Origin: Eucalyptus grandis
Lineage: Eukaryota > Streptophyta > Magnoliopsida > Myrtales > Myrtaceae
NCBI RefSeq assembly: GCF_016545825.1
Contig: NC_052619.1
Coordinates: 43,987,682 to 44,051,681, forward strand
DNA length: 64,000 nucleotides
Direction of reading: 5' to 3'
Positions 1-11,525 of this stretch are shown here, one piece after another (positions within the stretch are counted from its first letter, which is position 1; each line of letters starts with the position of its first letter). A model generated the notes under the pieces. It worked only from the letters and a program-made list of their open reading frames with translations. It was not told the DNA's origin and did no database searches. Both the position numbers and the translations under genes were made by a program.

Positions 1-828
1 TGATGCCATGGTATGTTGTGCATGGATGCCTGTATGACATGTGATACTATGATTGTGATGATTGCATGGCATGATGCATTGTGTGGTTTATTGGTCCTTT
101 ACTTGCTGAGTTGTTGTACTCACCCCTTCGGGGACCAACATTTCAGATTAGCAGGATGCCGCTCCTTACTGTCACGCGGGGCGTCTTTTATGGTCTTCCT
201 TCCGATGTAGAGGTCGAGTGTGTGGAGATCGACTGTCCCACCATTCCCGGACTGACATTTATTCGAGTTCGCGCCTTAGTGATGTATGACGTGGGCCTGG
301 CTGGGGGCCCTATCATCCAGGAGTTCATATCCGTCCATGTTCGTCGAGACGGAGCGATGCGTGGGATGTTGCCGCTGCCACCGCCTGATGCACCGAGATG
401 GGTGTGAGGGCCCGTGCATGACAAGTAGGAGCTAAAACTTTTTGGGATGGTTAGCCGACACTAGTGATGGGGGATCTTGCACGTGAGTCGTAGTGGGTCA
501 ACTGTTTCTTTTTGGGGTTTAGGCCGAGTGTGGTTTCATGTAATGGCGTTTCTTTTGATGTACCGACCCAAGGAAACCCATCTTGAAAATATGTAAATAA
601 AGTGTCATGGCTTTGTCTTTTATTATGATGTTTAGTGGTGTGCAATTGTATCATGGTTGATGGAGGGAGAGATGGCGATGTTATATTTTGCTTCCGCTAA
701 TGAGTCGCGCTGGGACCGTTTTCAAAAAAAAAAAAATGTCTATGATTTACGACGCTTGTTCTAAGAGATGTAATTAGGTGTAACGTTTGGTGCCTATGGC
801 GACCCAAGGGGGGGTTCGGGGTGCCACA
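1..828 (+). mobile_element. 3' terminal part of a long family B LTR (Ty3/gypsy)
   Basis: This stretch is closely similar along its whole length to 31970-32801, the last 0.83 kb of the family B LTR elsewhere in this window. Both share the block around the words ACTCACCCC and GGGGACCAACATTTCAG and both end in TGCCACA. The LTR therefore ends at 828. What follows is not a primer-binding site but an antisense LINE, so this is the end of a 3' LTR or a solo LTR inserted into that LINE. The rest of the element lies left of the window. No usable gene is present; the short open frames here are incidental. Confidence 0.85.
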
Positions 829-3630
829 GGAGCGGCCATCCCCAATCCTCCAAAAGAAGAAGTTTCGAAATTCGCTCTTGAGACTTAGAAGCTTCTTCCA
901 AGCCCAGGAACAACAGGTTGGCTTCCTAGCGACCCAAAAGTTCATGTCCTTTAAAAACGTGGAATGAACCCACTTGCACCACAGAGCTTCTTTGTCTGAG
1001 AATAAGAGCCATATATGTTTCAACATGGCAGCCTTGTTGCAATCTTTAAGTCTCCTAATACCAAGCCCTCCTTCCTTCTTTGGAAGGCATACATCCTCCC
1101 AAGGAACCTTAGCACCCCCTATACCTAGCTCTGAGCCTTTCCAAATGAATTGTCTAAGGATTTTCTCAATCTGATCTAGAACAGCTACAGGTAAAACAAA
1201 AACACTCGCCCAATAGGCTTGGATAGTTGAAGAACTGACCTGATGAGTTACAACTGCCCAGCTAGAGAAAGGAAGCGATGAGTCCAAGACTGAACCCTCG
1301 CCGTGATGTAGTTGATGAGAGTGCAACAATCAGCCTTAGTGAGCCTCGATGTAATGATAGGAACCCCCAAATAGCGAGCCAGCAAGTTACTTTCATGAAA
1401 ACCCAACTCAGAGATAATCTGGTTTCTTAAGGATGGTGTGCCTCCAGCAAGGAAGATTTCACTCTTATTTGGATTTGGGAACAAGTCACTCCAAGTAGAG
1501 AAGGTTTGAAGGCTTTCTTTAAGAATAACTATAGTGGGCAAATCAGCCTCCGAAAACAAAAAGACGTCATCCGCAAAGAAAAGATGCGAAAGGCTCGTGG
1601 GCTTGCATCTCCAGAAGAACTTAAACTCCAACTTCAAAGAGCATCTATATAAGATCCTTAATAGGACTTCCATCACTAAGGTAAATAAATAGGGAGAAAT
1701 AGGATCACCTTGACGAAGTCCACGACCACTCGCGAAGAATCCATGAAGCTCCCCATTCAAAGCAATCGAGAACTTAGGAGTGTGAACACATGTCATAATC
1801 AGCCGAGTTATAAACTCGAGGAAACCAAAAGCCAAGAAGGCTCTCCCAAGGAACCCCCAATCGACCATGTCATAAGCTTTTCTAAAGTCCACCTTGATTG
1901 CACACTTAGGCAGGTACGGTTGAAGATGGAAGCCGGAAAAGAGCTCTTGGACCAATAATATATTATCTTTGATTCTCTTGCCCTTCACAAACGTGTTCTA
2001 AAAAAGGCTAATGACGTCCTTTAAAATTGCTGCTACCAGGTTGGCTAACACTTTGGTAATACACTTGTAGATAGTGTTGCAACAGGCAATGAGCCTATAA
2101 TCCTCAACGGAAGACGCATTCAGCACTTTTGGCACTTAACACCAAAATGGTGTTATTGATGTCCCTTAGGAGTCTCCCGGTGGAGAAGGAGTCCAACACT
2201 GCTGCAGTAACCATGTGCCCTACCGTCTCCCAGTTTTCTTTAACCGTGAAGCCATCCGATCCTAGTGCCTTACCCCTAGCTAGAGAGAATAAAGTATCCC
2301 GGATCTCCAACTCCGTAACCGGACAAGCTAGGAAACTAACCTGATTAACCAAGAGAGGATGCTAGATGACTTTGCGAATCTCCTCCACCAAAGTTCTATC
2401 CAGCTGAGCTTGCGACGCCAAGAGGTCTTGGAAGTACTGAAGAAAGCATTGCTCGACCCGTTGCGAATCAGAGATAAGGTTCCCCTCCGAATCCTGGATA
2501 GAAAGGACTTTATTCCTCAACTGTCTCTTTTTGACATACTGATGGAAGAACTTAGTATTGCGGTCTCCCTCTTTAAGCCACCTGACTCTCAACTTCTGCT
2601 TTAAGAAATACTCCTCCATGGACCTTAGCCTAGCAAAGACACGTCGATGTTCCTTTTCCAGCTCAGCCAGATGAGCAGAAGCAGGCTTGTGTGGTCTTTA
2701 TGGCCGCCCTTGCCTCCGACATTTTGACTGAGATGTTAGAGAAGGAAATTCTATTAAGAGTCTTAAGTCATTGTTTGAGAGCCTTCAGTTTACATACAAA
2801 TCTAAACATAGGAACTCCTTCCACAGGGGCCTCCCAAACTTGAGAAACAATAGCATTGAACTCTGGATGCTTCATCTAGAAGTCATAAAACTTGAACGGC
2901 TTCCTCTGAGGAATCAGGTTAAGCACCTTGACCACCATAGGAGTGTGATCAGATATATCCGGTGCTAGGAAGGCAGCTTTGAAGTATGATAATTCATGGC
3001 TCCATTTACAATTCACTATAACTCTATCGATCTTTCTTGCCTTTCTGACAAAGCCCACTGAAGTTGTCCAAGTGTATCTGAATCCTACATACCTGAGGTC
3101 TTTGAGTTCCGCCTGTGCCAAGCACTATCCAAACTCGTTAAAACACAGTATCTAAGCATCGGATCTACCGACCCGGTCAAATGGGTCTTTAATTGCATTA
3201 AAGTCTCCCATCACAAGCCAAGCCAAGTTTTGCAAAGTAATGCTTCTAAGAACAAGATCCTCCCACAGAGCTCTCCTGAGCGTGAACGTGTGCTCGCCAT
3301 AAACCACTGACACGCAGCAAGCCACTCCAAAGTCCAACCATTTAAGGTTCCCATGCACCGCTTGAGTTGAAATAGAGAGAGCTTCAAAGCTAACCCAAGC
3401 CGGGTCCCATCCAACCCAAATCCTACCCCTAGGGGAGAACTCATAGTTTGAGATCCAAGACCAATCTCTCTACAAGATCCTAGAGATGGAATTGAAGTCA
3501 TTTTGTGGAACCTCCGTTTCGAATACACCAATCAAACACAACTAGTTTGAGATAACCAAGCTTCGAACCTCAGCCTGTCTGGTGGGGTTAACAAGGCCCC
3601 TCACATTCCTACAACATATATACATATATA
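829..3630 (-). pseudogene. LINE ORF2 remnant: endonuclease and reverse transcriptase
   Basis: The frame begins near 3628 with a NVRGLVNP-like peptide, the usual start of plant LINE endonucleases. A GDFNAI motif follows near 3200 and DRVIVN plus SDH motifs near 2950-3050, all typical of an APE-type endonuclease. The reverse transcriptase domain (about 2360-1250) shows DFRKAYDMVDW, GLRQGDPISPYLF and the catalytic FADD box near 1575. Downstream, KVPWEDVCLPKKEGGLG is typical of the region before the zf-RVT domain. The coding line switches frame several times and ends abruptly after WRIGDGR at the LTR junction. It cannot make a working enzyme. Confidence 0.88.
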
Positions 3631-3815
3631 CATATATACAATGAGAGTGAAACAGGATTACCTCCTCGTCGGTAGCTTGCGTCGATTGGAAGGCGAAGCA
3701 GGCCAAAATGAGCGAGGTGGTGGATCAGGAACTAGATCCACTTGTCTTGGACAGACTTCACACCCGTAGCACCAAGAGGAGCTTTCTGAGACAGACATGG
3801 GGATAGCGGGTCATC

Positions 3816-5302
3816 TTAGCTGGCAATCTGATTTGTCGATCCATCCGACTCCTCCCCAGGGCTCACCGGCTCTATCGAATCTTCAACGGGATTGATCGGC
3901 TCCTCTTCGGCTGAGGGGGCATGTGCTTCCGTCCTTGATATAATTCGTAATCCTCTTTGGGCATTGTGAGTTGAAGTAGAAGGTAAACTCCTGTGTACTG
4001 CAGCTGCCTTCTTCCTGTTTGTGTGATCCGCATCCACCGAGCTAATCAGAAGTGCCAAGGAGATTTCCCAAGGAGATTTCCCTATGATGAGGGTCCTTCT
4101 TCTTCTTCCCTTTAACAAGATTCCACCTTGTCTCAGCCTGCTAAGGTCCATTCTCCAACCCAGAATCATCAGCAGGTAGACATGACGCAACAGGAGGGGT
4201 GGAATCAGTTTGCTCTTGCTAAGCCTACCTTCGTTGGCCTTCAACTTCTGCAGAGGCTTTCAAAATAGGAGGAGCTGGGGCCAAAGGCGTACCTTGGGGA
4301 ACAGGGGAAGCAACGATCGGAGCTTGCTGAGCATCCCCTGCAGCAGAATGATGAACAGGGGTGGGGGCACATTTGTGGCCGAAGATGCCACACCCTAAAC
4401 ATGCAGTAGGTCTCCATTCATACTCCACTCCCACTAAGCATGATTCACCATTGTGAACAATTTCTATAGCATCACAACTGGGCTGCTTCGCTGAAATTTC
4501 AACACAGACCCTGGCAAAAGCCAACATCTTCATCTACTCAGTGCGTAAGTCCACATACAACGGCTTGCCAACTGCGCTAGCCACCTTGCTGATCCCTTGC
4601 GAAGACTAGAAGGCAAGAGGAAGGTTCCTTAGCGTAATCCATACAGGCACAATCAAATGGCTATCTTTCTTTAACTCCAATGTAGGTTGCCATTGCTGCA
4701 AAACTAAGGGCACTCTAGCAATCGTGATAAGCCCCCCTTCTAGGACCTTTCTGCGAAAATCTCCATCAAGTACATGGAAAAAGAAGAAGCTCTGTCCATT
4801 AGACATTACCTCCACCAGATTCGGTCCCCACATGTTTTTGAGGGCCAATTCAGTTACTTTGAACAGTAATCTCCTGCCAATAAAGTAACCCACAAGGCAC
4901 TTTTGCAGCTTAGGATTAGCGGCCTCAAGTATATCATCGAGATAACTCAACCACCGATTTGTTATTGACATATGAAAGAGGAAAAAACTCCGGATCATAG
5001 CCCTTTGCAGCAACCTTGGCTACGCTGGCCCAAGCACGAGCATTCGGGTTCTTGGACTCCTTCCTAGGCTGAGGGCACTTAGAGCTAGACTTACATCGGC
5101 TTCTACCTCAAGGCCCAGCAGGAGCACGAGGAGACCGAGCCACTTGAGGATCATCGCTCAAAACAACTAGAGACGAAGTAGCACGTCTCGAATCCTCCTT
5201 CCATGTACCAACTTGAGGCAAATGGCCATGAACGGGAGGAGGTGGGCTAGGAGCACTAGGCCCTTTCCCAGCATTGTGGGCCAAACCCGACTTGGATGCC
5301 AT
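3816..5302 (-). pseudogene. LINE ORF1 remnant (DUF4283 and zinc knuckle)
   Basis: The likely start is ATG at 5302 (MASKSGLAHN). A proline-rich N-terminus leads into a DUF4283-like nucleic-acid-binding domain (about 5010-4600), with the peptides NGQSFFFFHVLDGDF and VPVWITLRNLPLAF. A CCHC-like knuckle (CLGCGIFGHKC) lies near 4400. In plant L1 elements this protein coats the template RNA. Frames are interrupted near 5110, 4606 and 4533, so it is a pseudogene. The tail near 3816-3900 is rich in Glu, Pro and Ser. Confidence 0.8.
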
Positions 5303-6058
5303 CGCAGTAGATAAATCGCAATCACAGCAGCAACAAATGAAGAAAAACCCTACCTGACCTCACACATTACGGTCCAAACCTACCAAGGCAGTGCACCAGT
5401 GAGGGAGGAGAGGGAGGAGTCCAGCGACGGCAAAAGACGGCCGGCACAGTGGCAGAGGTGTCGTCCTGCTATGGGGTTCAGTTCTGATGCGAGTGGGGAG
5501 TCCGACAACGATGGCAGGGGTTGCACGAGGTCCCCAAGAGCAGTGTGGGCGAGGGCGGAGCCCTGAGGAGTGCTCAGCGACGAAGCTTGACGGTCGAGGG
5601 TGAACCTCCTAGGGACCGCTCAACGTTGAGAGGAGCACTTGGCAACAGAATTTCGCTCAGCGGCTAAGGGCAAACCCTAGGGGTGCTCGGCAACGGCACT
5701 CGAGGGCGAAGTTCAGCGGCCGACGGCGAAACAGTCGGGAGCGCTCGACGACGGGAGGAGCGCGCTCGGGAGAAGCTTGACCCACCAGCGCTAGCTCGAC
5801 CCACCAGCACGACCAAGGGTGAGACCCTAGGGCGCGCTCGACGACGGAGCTCAGTAGACGACGACGAGCCGCTCGGGGGTGCGCTCGGCGACGGGAGGAT
5901 TTTCTTGCGTTTATGATAAAATAAAAGGACATTTTTTCTTTTTGTACTGAATCTTTGGTGAAATGTTTTCATTAATCAAATGATTTGTGTACTGTATGGG
6001 TGGTTGTCAAGGAATGGTCTCAATCTAATTTTAGAAGTTTCTGGCTTGTTGTAGACAC
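5303..6058. other. GC-rich LINE 5' leader and flank
   Basis: From 5303 to about 5930 the sequence is GC-rich and repeats GCTCGGCGACG-like words. It lies directly upstream of LINE ORF1 and is best read as that element's 5' untranslated region. Open frames here are low-complexity Arg/Ala/Pro strings. After about 5930 composition becomes AT-rich and nothing is recognised up to the MITE at 6062. Confidence 0.5.
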
Positions 6059-6061
6059 TTA

Positions 6062-7056
6062 GGGCTTGTTTGGCAATTGGCCAAACAATGAAAATTATGT
6101 TCTTTTGTTCCCGAAGTAGATTTAGAACAGAAATCCGTTTAGTAAAATTTTTTTGAGGACAAATTTCAATTTTCTTGTTCCTAGAAGTATATTTGGAATA
6201 GAATCGAGAAGTAGAAAAATGTTAATTCTTTATTCTCAAGAACAATTCTAAAATCAAGCCAACCTATTTCTTTTTTTTTTTCTCTTATTTCTTCTTCTTC
6301 TTCTTCTTCCCTCACTCTTGTTCTTCAACCTGACGTCATTGCCATTGCCGTATGCCGCTGCTGCCGCCCCCGCCGTCCCCCGCCCATTGTCGCCCGGTCG
6401 CTAGCAACTGGTTGGGCAAGGTCCGACGAGGCTTAGCGAGTTTGCCAAGGCTCGCCTCGCCGATGGCCGGGCAAGCCTTGCTCGGGCCTCCCCCGCCACC
6501 AGCGAGCCTCACTTGGCCAAGTGAGGCTTAGCCCAACTCGGCCGCGCTTGACCTCGTCGGGCCACCATGAGGTCGGGGTCACCCGGCCAAGGCGAGGCCG
6601 AACTCGCGGTGGCCTAGCGAGGTCAAGCCCCACCGGCGGCTGGGCAAGCTCGACCGAGCCCCGCTTAGTTGTCGACTTGGCTCGGCTCGGCTGATGTGGC
6701 GCGGCCTCACCAAGGGCCAACGACACTCCAGCGAGGTCACCGACCCTCGTCTAGCCACCTTGGTCATCCCAAGGCTAGCGACCGACGGACATTGAAGAAG
6801 AAGAAGAAGAAGAAGAAGAAGAAGAAGAAGAAGAAGAAGAGAGAGAAAAGAAGAAAAAAATTATTAAAAGTATTAAAAAATTATTTGGATTAGAAATTTT
6901 CAAAACGGTACCAAACGCAATTTTATTATGGGAATAAAAATTTTGGATAGTTACCAAACGTTTTAAAATGCTTAGAAATTGTTCTTAGAAACATAATAAA
7001 AAGAATCATTTCGATAAAAAATTGTTCTCGGGACCGAAGCGTTACCAAACGCACCC
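6062..7056. mobile_element. Tourist/PIF-Harbinger-like non-autonomous element, about 1 kb
   Basis: The left end reads GGGCTTGTTTGG and the right end is its imperfect inverse (CCAAACGCACCC). Both are flanked by TTA (6059-6061 and 7057-7059), the target duplication typical of PIF/Harbinger elements. Subterminal inverted similarity extends well inward, e.g. CAAGAACAATTCTAA near 6240 against TAGAAATTGTTCTTAG near 6970. The middle (about 6330-6790) is very GC-rich, and TTC and GAA trinucleotide runs sit near 6290 and 6793-6840. No transposase is encoded, so mobility would depend on a source element elsewhere. Confidence 0.7.
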
Positions 7057-7189
7057 TTAATTTCTTCATTTTCGCATTGGCTCTTTGTAACTTTGTCGTG
7101 GTCATGCACATTATTCGTGTTCATGCTCCTTCTGTTTTGTTGTTTCGTTCTAGATTTTATGATACAAAAGACCGACGGCAAAAATACAC

Positions 7190-7680
7190 TTGGCGTACCA
7201 AAACTTGGCTCGAAGGACACTTTAGGGCCAAAGTTCAGAAAAGTATACTTAAGTGTCACTTTTTTAAAAAATTAGGACACTTGAGTGCTAAGTCCGGCGA
7301 ATGTGGCTGAAAATCATACATGACAATTTTTTAATAATATAACTTGCTTACATGGCACATTGGAGAGCTGAATTAGCAACGAAGAATCAAAACGCTGTTG
7401 TTTTGTCTTTTTCTGAATTTTAATATAAATATTAATTAAATTAGAATATTTATATTTAATAGTAATAAATAATAATTTAAATCCAAGGTAAAATGACATC
7501 GTTCTTTACTTTTCTTTTCACGTCAGCGTGCAAAACTACGTCGTTTTACACTTATCTCGCCAGAGAAATGATACATCGGCATTTTGGTCGAATTTTCTCA
7601 CCGTTAGCACTTAACTAATCCATTTTATTCCGATTTTGGCACTTAAGTATCCCCGTACCAAGTTTTGGCACATCTATCAT
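7190..7680. repeat. Inverted-repeat element of unknown class
   Basis: The left side contains TACCAAAACTTGG followed by ACTTAAGTGTCAC. The right side, read on the other strand, contains GTGCCAAAACTTGG followed by ACTTAAGTGCC, so the two ends form an imperfect long inverted repeat around an AT-rich middle. No protein is encoded and no clear target duplication was found. It could be a MULE-type or foldback non-autonomous transposon. Confidence 0.45.
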
Positions 7681-8130
7681 ATGGTACATTAACGTGACTT
7701 ATTTCCCATTTTCTTTACCTATTTGACATACATGCAACAATAGGGTACTTACTTAGTCTTCTTAATTGAAATAAGACAAGTGAGTTTGCTTAGCTTATAT
7801 TTTCATGGCTACATGCTTTTTTTTTTTTTTTTTTTTTGCACAGAAAATCCACCTATATAAGGATAAAAGATTTTTAGTCAACATTGAATGTTATGTATGA
7901 TAAGAAAAGTTCCTACTTAACATAATAATAATTATTTATATTAATTTAAAAATATATCATAATATCAATAAATTTATATAAAATAATAAGTAAAGTTATT
8001 ATTAATTATTTGATTACATATTGTGTAAGAATATATAAAATTCTCAAAAAGCCTCTTTAGAAAGAGGCAACTAATTTCACGTGAAAAGATAATGTCAGTT
8101 AAAACTAATAATCTAGCATATCATATATAG
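7681..8130. other. AT-rich non-coding flank
   Basis: AT-rich sequence with a poly-T run near 7818-7837. No gene or family-level repeat is recognised between the inverted-repeat element and the SINE. Confidence 0.5.
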
Positions 8131-8335
8131 TTTTTTTTTTTTTTGGTCGGTTACTCTATTCCTACTCTACACTCACTCTCAAACTTTTGCCTCTCTTGCG
8201 GGCGTGGGAGTTGAAACCCACTCCTGAAACTTACGCGTCCCCCACCCCATCCCCTGAGAAAGTGGGGATTTGAACCTCACCTCCCCTTCCTTCCATGTTG
8301 GAAGGGTGGCCACTGGGGTGAATCCCAGTAGTTTA
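8131..8335 (-). mobile_element. tRNA-type SINE
   Basis: Read on the minus strand this is a short element ending in a poly(A) tail (T run 8131-8144), preceded by CCGACC. Its body contains a good RNA polymerase III B box, GAGGTTCAAATCCCC (8264-8278), with an A-box-like region further 5'. This layout is that of a tRNA-derived SINE. Length is about 200 bp. No flanking duplication was settled. A fragment with the same tail (T run plus GGTCGG) occurs at 13031-13047. Confidence 0.65.
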
Positions 8336-10244
8336 CAAAAACAATATTTCGAACTCAAAAATTCAAAATACCCCTCGCCAAAAAGATGACCGTTACTTCG
8401 ACCTAAAAAGAGCAAAAAGATGACCGCTACAAGCGTCTCCTTCCTATTATAGCCAGTCGTCGTCCTTCCTATGATCCTCATACCCTCTCTCTCTCTCTCG
8501 TGACGGGCCTTGGAAAAATCCTCTTCAGAGAAGATCGGTCTCTTCTCTCGTCTCTGTTTCCGATCCATTGTTTGATGGGTCTGATTGCTTTCTCGGTCTG
8601 TTGCGAAGCATCTGGTTGCAGAAACTTGTTTTCTCATGTGTTGCGGAGACCCATGAGGGTTTTGCGCTTGGCTTCTTTGGGACGATGCCGATGGTCATTG
8701 GATATATTTGGTCTAAGCTCGTCCTTTGATATCATCCATCGATTCCTCGGCCGGTTGATCTTTTGCGTTGTTGTTTTACATGGCTTATTCTGAAACTTTT
8801 TAATTATTCGATGGATTGGCAGTGTCCTTTTTCTTCTTGATTCATGTAAGCGTTCGTTTGAGGATGCCCTTGTTGAAGGACTGAGGATCTGCTTCGCCAT
8901 CTTTTTTTTCCATTTTTATGGTTGAGATAATGAACTAGTAGTAGTCTTTGATCACCTTCTGGGCATTTGTCATCAAACATTCTGTTAGATGTGCATGGCC
9001 GCGTCTTTGATTGTGTGCGTGCAATTCCTCTCTTGTTGGGTCTTTGCTTAACAACCTCTGCTGAGTACTTTTCGGAGGAGACATTGTTCCTGAACCGCGC
9101 TCTTGATTGATCCTTCTTCCTTTCTTTCCGTTTGTCATATTTTGTATGTTATCTAGTGGGGCCAAATTAAATTAGTAGACCATATTCCTGCAGGGGATAA
9201 AACTTGGTTTGAGGTTTTCACGCATTTGGTGAGCATGGAGTCCAGTTTTCTTCTTTATGCAAGTTTCTATTTTTGCTGCAACTAGAAAAAAAAAAAAAAA
9301 AAAAAAACCTTCCCATTTACCCTTTTGATTCTTATCAAATGACCAGATGACCAACATCTATATTATTTCTATTTTATTTTTTCGACCACGAACATCATAC
9401 TTGCTTGATGGGAAAGTCGAGCTGGAAGTTTCTACTTTTCCTTCTGATTTCTTATGATATTTCAATATTTGGACGATCCATTTGTTGTAGATGATTTGTC
9501 TGCCAGATAATTTAACTTATTGTTCTAAATGCACCGTTTTCTCTTCGGCTATACAAGGGTGGTTTGTGTTCATTTTTCTTCTAATTGGAATTGTCGAACT
9601 ATTTTATTTAATTTGTTTTATTGCCTTTGAAGGCACGGATAGTGTAGTGTCTGGGTGGTCTATTGCGATAATAGAATTGGTTTAGGTCCTGATTGAATTT
9701 GTATGAATGTCTTGAGGTTCATCAACATATCTGGTTCAAGTTTCCCCCCTGATTATTTTAATTAAAAAAATTGCTTGTGTGAAATGTATGGACTTACTCA
9801 GCCGTCGAATGGAGTGATCTCTTCAGCTAAGTGTGTCGTGTGAAGATGGTGTAGGATTCAACAATCAAAGAATTCAAGTTTGTCGAGTGAGTGAAAATAG
9901 GAGGCAATCACGTTGAGTTGCCGAATCATCTTCTTTGTGGATAGGAGCCATCAGCTGAAATTGGATCCTTCTAATATGGATTGTCTATAGCTGCTTGAGA
10001 ACCTGGATAGATTTGGTTCTAATCTTTGTTTCCAAGGATTAAAGGAGATGCAAGGAATGTGTAGTTCTCTGCTTGTAGGTTGGAGTCTTCTTGCTGCAAA
10101 TCAGGTTGCGTTTCTCATCTTTGTCTGCAAAATTCACTGGATAAAATACAATTGAATTGTGTGCCCAAAGCTATGGGTGCCTTTGAATTGTGCTTCCATT
10201 TGTAGTTGTTGCTTTCTTGGTCATTAGGTGGCACACATTGTTGC
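8336..10244. other. Non-coding stretch, possible old untranslated region
   Basis: No conserved protein is visible on either strand. A short CT run lies near 8490-8505 and an A run near 9286-9307. The sequence is moderately T-rich, as in plant introns and untranslated regions. It lies upstream of the duplicated exon-like fragment at 10245, so it may be the decayed 5' part of that gene; I cannot name it. Confidence 0.35.
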
Positions 10245-11525
10245 GAGTTTGACTTTATGGACTGGAGACCGGATCTGACTATGCTCCTTATCTCTATTAG
10301 ATGGTTCTATGTTACACTTGCGATATGGGATATTGATTTCAGTTATTCACCAATATTGTGGAAAATCAGATTATCCATGTCTACATTCAATTTGTCTAGA
10401 GCTCTCTCTTCTGGATGCTCTTAGGATCTGTTTAGTTAGACTTTTGGGGAATGCATTTGCAAAAATGTAAATACCTTTGGGAGGATGGGGTTTTACTGAA
10501 ATGCAAATAACGTTTGGTAAAATTTGTATGAGAAACAACTTTGGCCAAAATACCGTTTGGTAAAATTTGCATTTGTAAATGACTTTTATTAAATTAAAAA
10601 AACAAAAAAAAATTGTATTTTTTTTTTTGAAGTCCGGCCACCGGACCGCCGGATCTAGCGGCCGGATGGCTGGATTTGGCCCCCAGGACGATCTCCGGGG
10701 TTGCGCAACCCCGGCGACCCAGGCCATCAGTCGCTTGGGTTGCGCGACCAAGGTGTCGCTTGAGGTCTAGCGACGATCGCTAGGCTCCGGCGATGGTCGC
10801 TGGAGTCGGGCGACCCTCAAGCAGCAGTCGTCAACGCCTTGCCGGTGTGCGCGACCCCTTGGCCGGCGGTCATCGGCCTCAATCGGCTTCTTCGTGCAAT
10901 GGTGTGCGAGAAGATGAACAGTACCAGGACTTGCATTCCGAAGATGCAACTTCCCAAAGTATCTCCAGAGATGCATTGGGTTAAAGGCCCTTAGAGCCAC
11001 TTGGAGATGCCATTGCATTTTGCCAAAATTGCCCAAAAAAACAAACCAAACGCGTTTGCATTTGGCCAAGGGACTTTAGAGTCCCAAAGTGCCTTCCAAA
11101 TGCCCAACCAAACAGGGCCTTAATTTAATCTTCTCCTGATCTAAATTTGCCTCACAAATGGTTTTCTATATCTTGTTATTGACATTGTGAATTACTTGGC
11201 CACAAGTTTCCTCAATCCCTGCACATGGTTTCTCCAATTACTCTACAAAACTTGCCAAGTAGTACTAATTTCTCCTCAGGAAGCTGGCATGGATAAACCT
11301 TCAAACTATATCTGCAAGAATCATGAATGAGGAAATTTGGATGATGGTTCGGATGTTTTTGTCAACTTTTCTACACCTACTTTTTGATTGAGATGGTAGC
11401 TGTTGTTTCTTTTGGCAGGTCGTATGATGTTAGAGCTATGCATAATTTAGCTGATGCTGAATTTAAGGATAAACAGTTCTCAAGACCTCGCATAGGAATT
11501 CACGCTTCCTGCACAGGATGTGTGG
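10245..11525 (+). pseudogene. Duplicated exon-like fragment, copy 1 (split by a MITE)
   Basis: Outside the MITE at 10424-11119, this region matches 20090-20690 closely. Two stretches keep the same reading frame in both copies. One encodes SPQEAGMDKPSNYICKNHE (near 11275-11330), with one stop in this copy. The other, near 11420-11525, follows a TTTTGGCAG acceptor-like site and encodes YDVRAM..LADAEF..DKQFSRP...HASCTGC. Frame conservation suggests former exons, but I do not recognise the family. The copy lacks an ARP9-like first exon upstream. Confidence 0.5.
10424..11119. mobile_element. Tourist-like MITE, 696 bp, with TTA target duplication
   Basis: The ends are GGATCTGTTTAGTT and, inverted, GGCCCTGTTTGGTT. 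TTA flanks both sides (10421-10423 and 11120-11122). The paralogous sequence at 20260-20285 (GGATGCTCTTATTTAAATC) is the uninterrupted site, which supports both the boundaries and the insertion. The inner part is GC-rich (about 10630-10880) and non-coding. It belongs with PIF/Harbinger-type elements by terminal sequence and target site. Confidence 0.85.

Larger units (their letters stand above)
829..5302 (-). mobile_element. L1-type LINE, decayed and truncated at its 3' end
   Basis: A minus-strand non-LTR retrotransposon has the usual plant L1 order: ORF1 with a DUF4283-like domain and zinc knuckle, then ORF2 with an APE-type endonuclease, reverse transcriptase and a zf-RVT-like C-terminal region. 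Both reading frames are broken by several stops and frameshifts. The 3' end of ORF2 is cut at 829 by the family B LTR, so the poly(A) tail is not visible. The 5' leader probably continues to about 5930 as a GC-rich stretch. Confidence 0.88.

Noticed and set aside
6433..6767. Arg/Pro/Ser-rich frames on the minus strand
   Set aside because: They fall in the GC-rich core of a non-autonomous transposon and change frame freely.
8500..8793. 97-codon plus-strand frame with hydrophobic segments
   Set aside because: No start context, splice or family evidence; composition resembles untranslated DNA.
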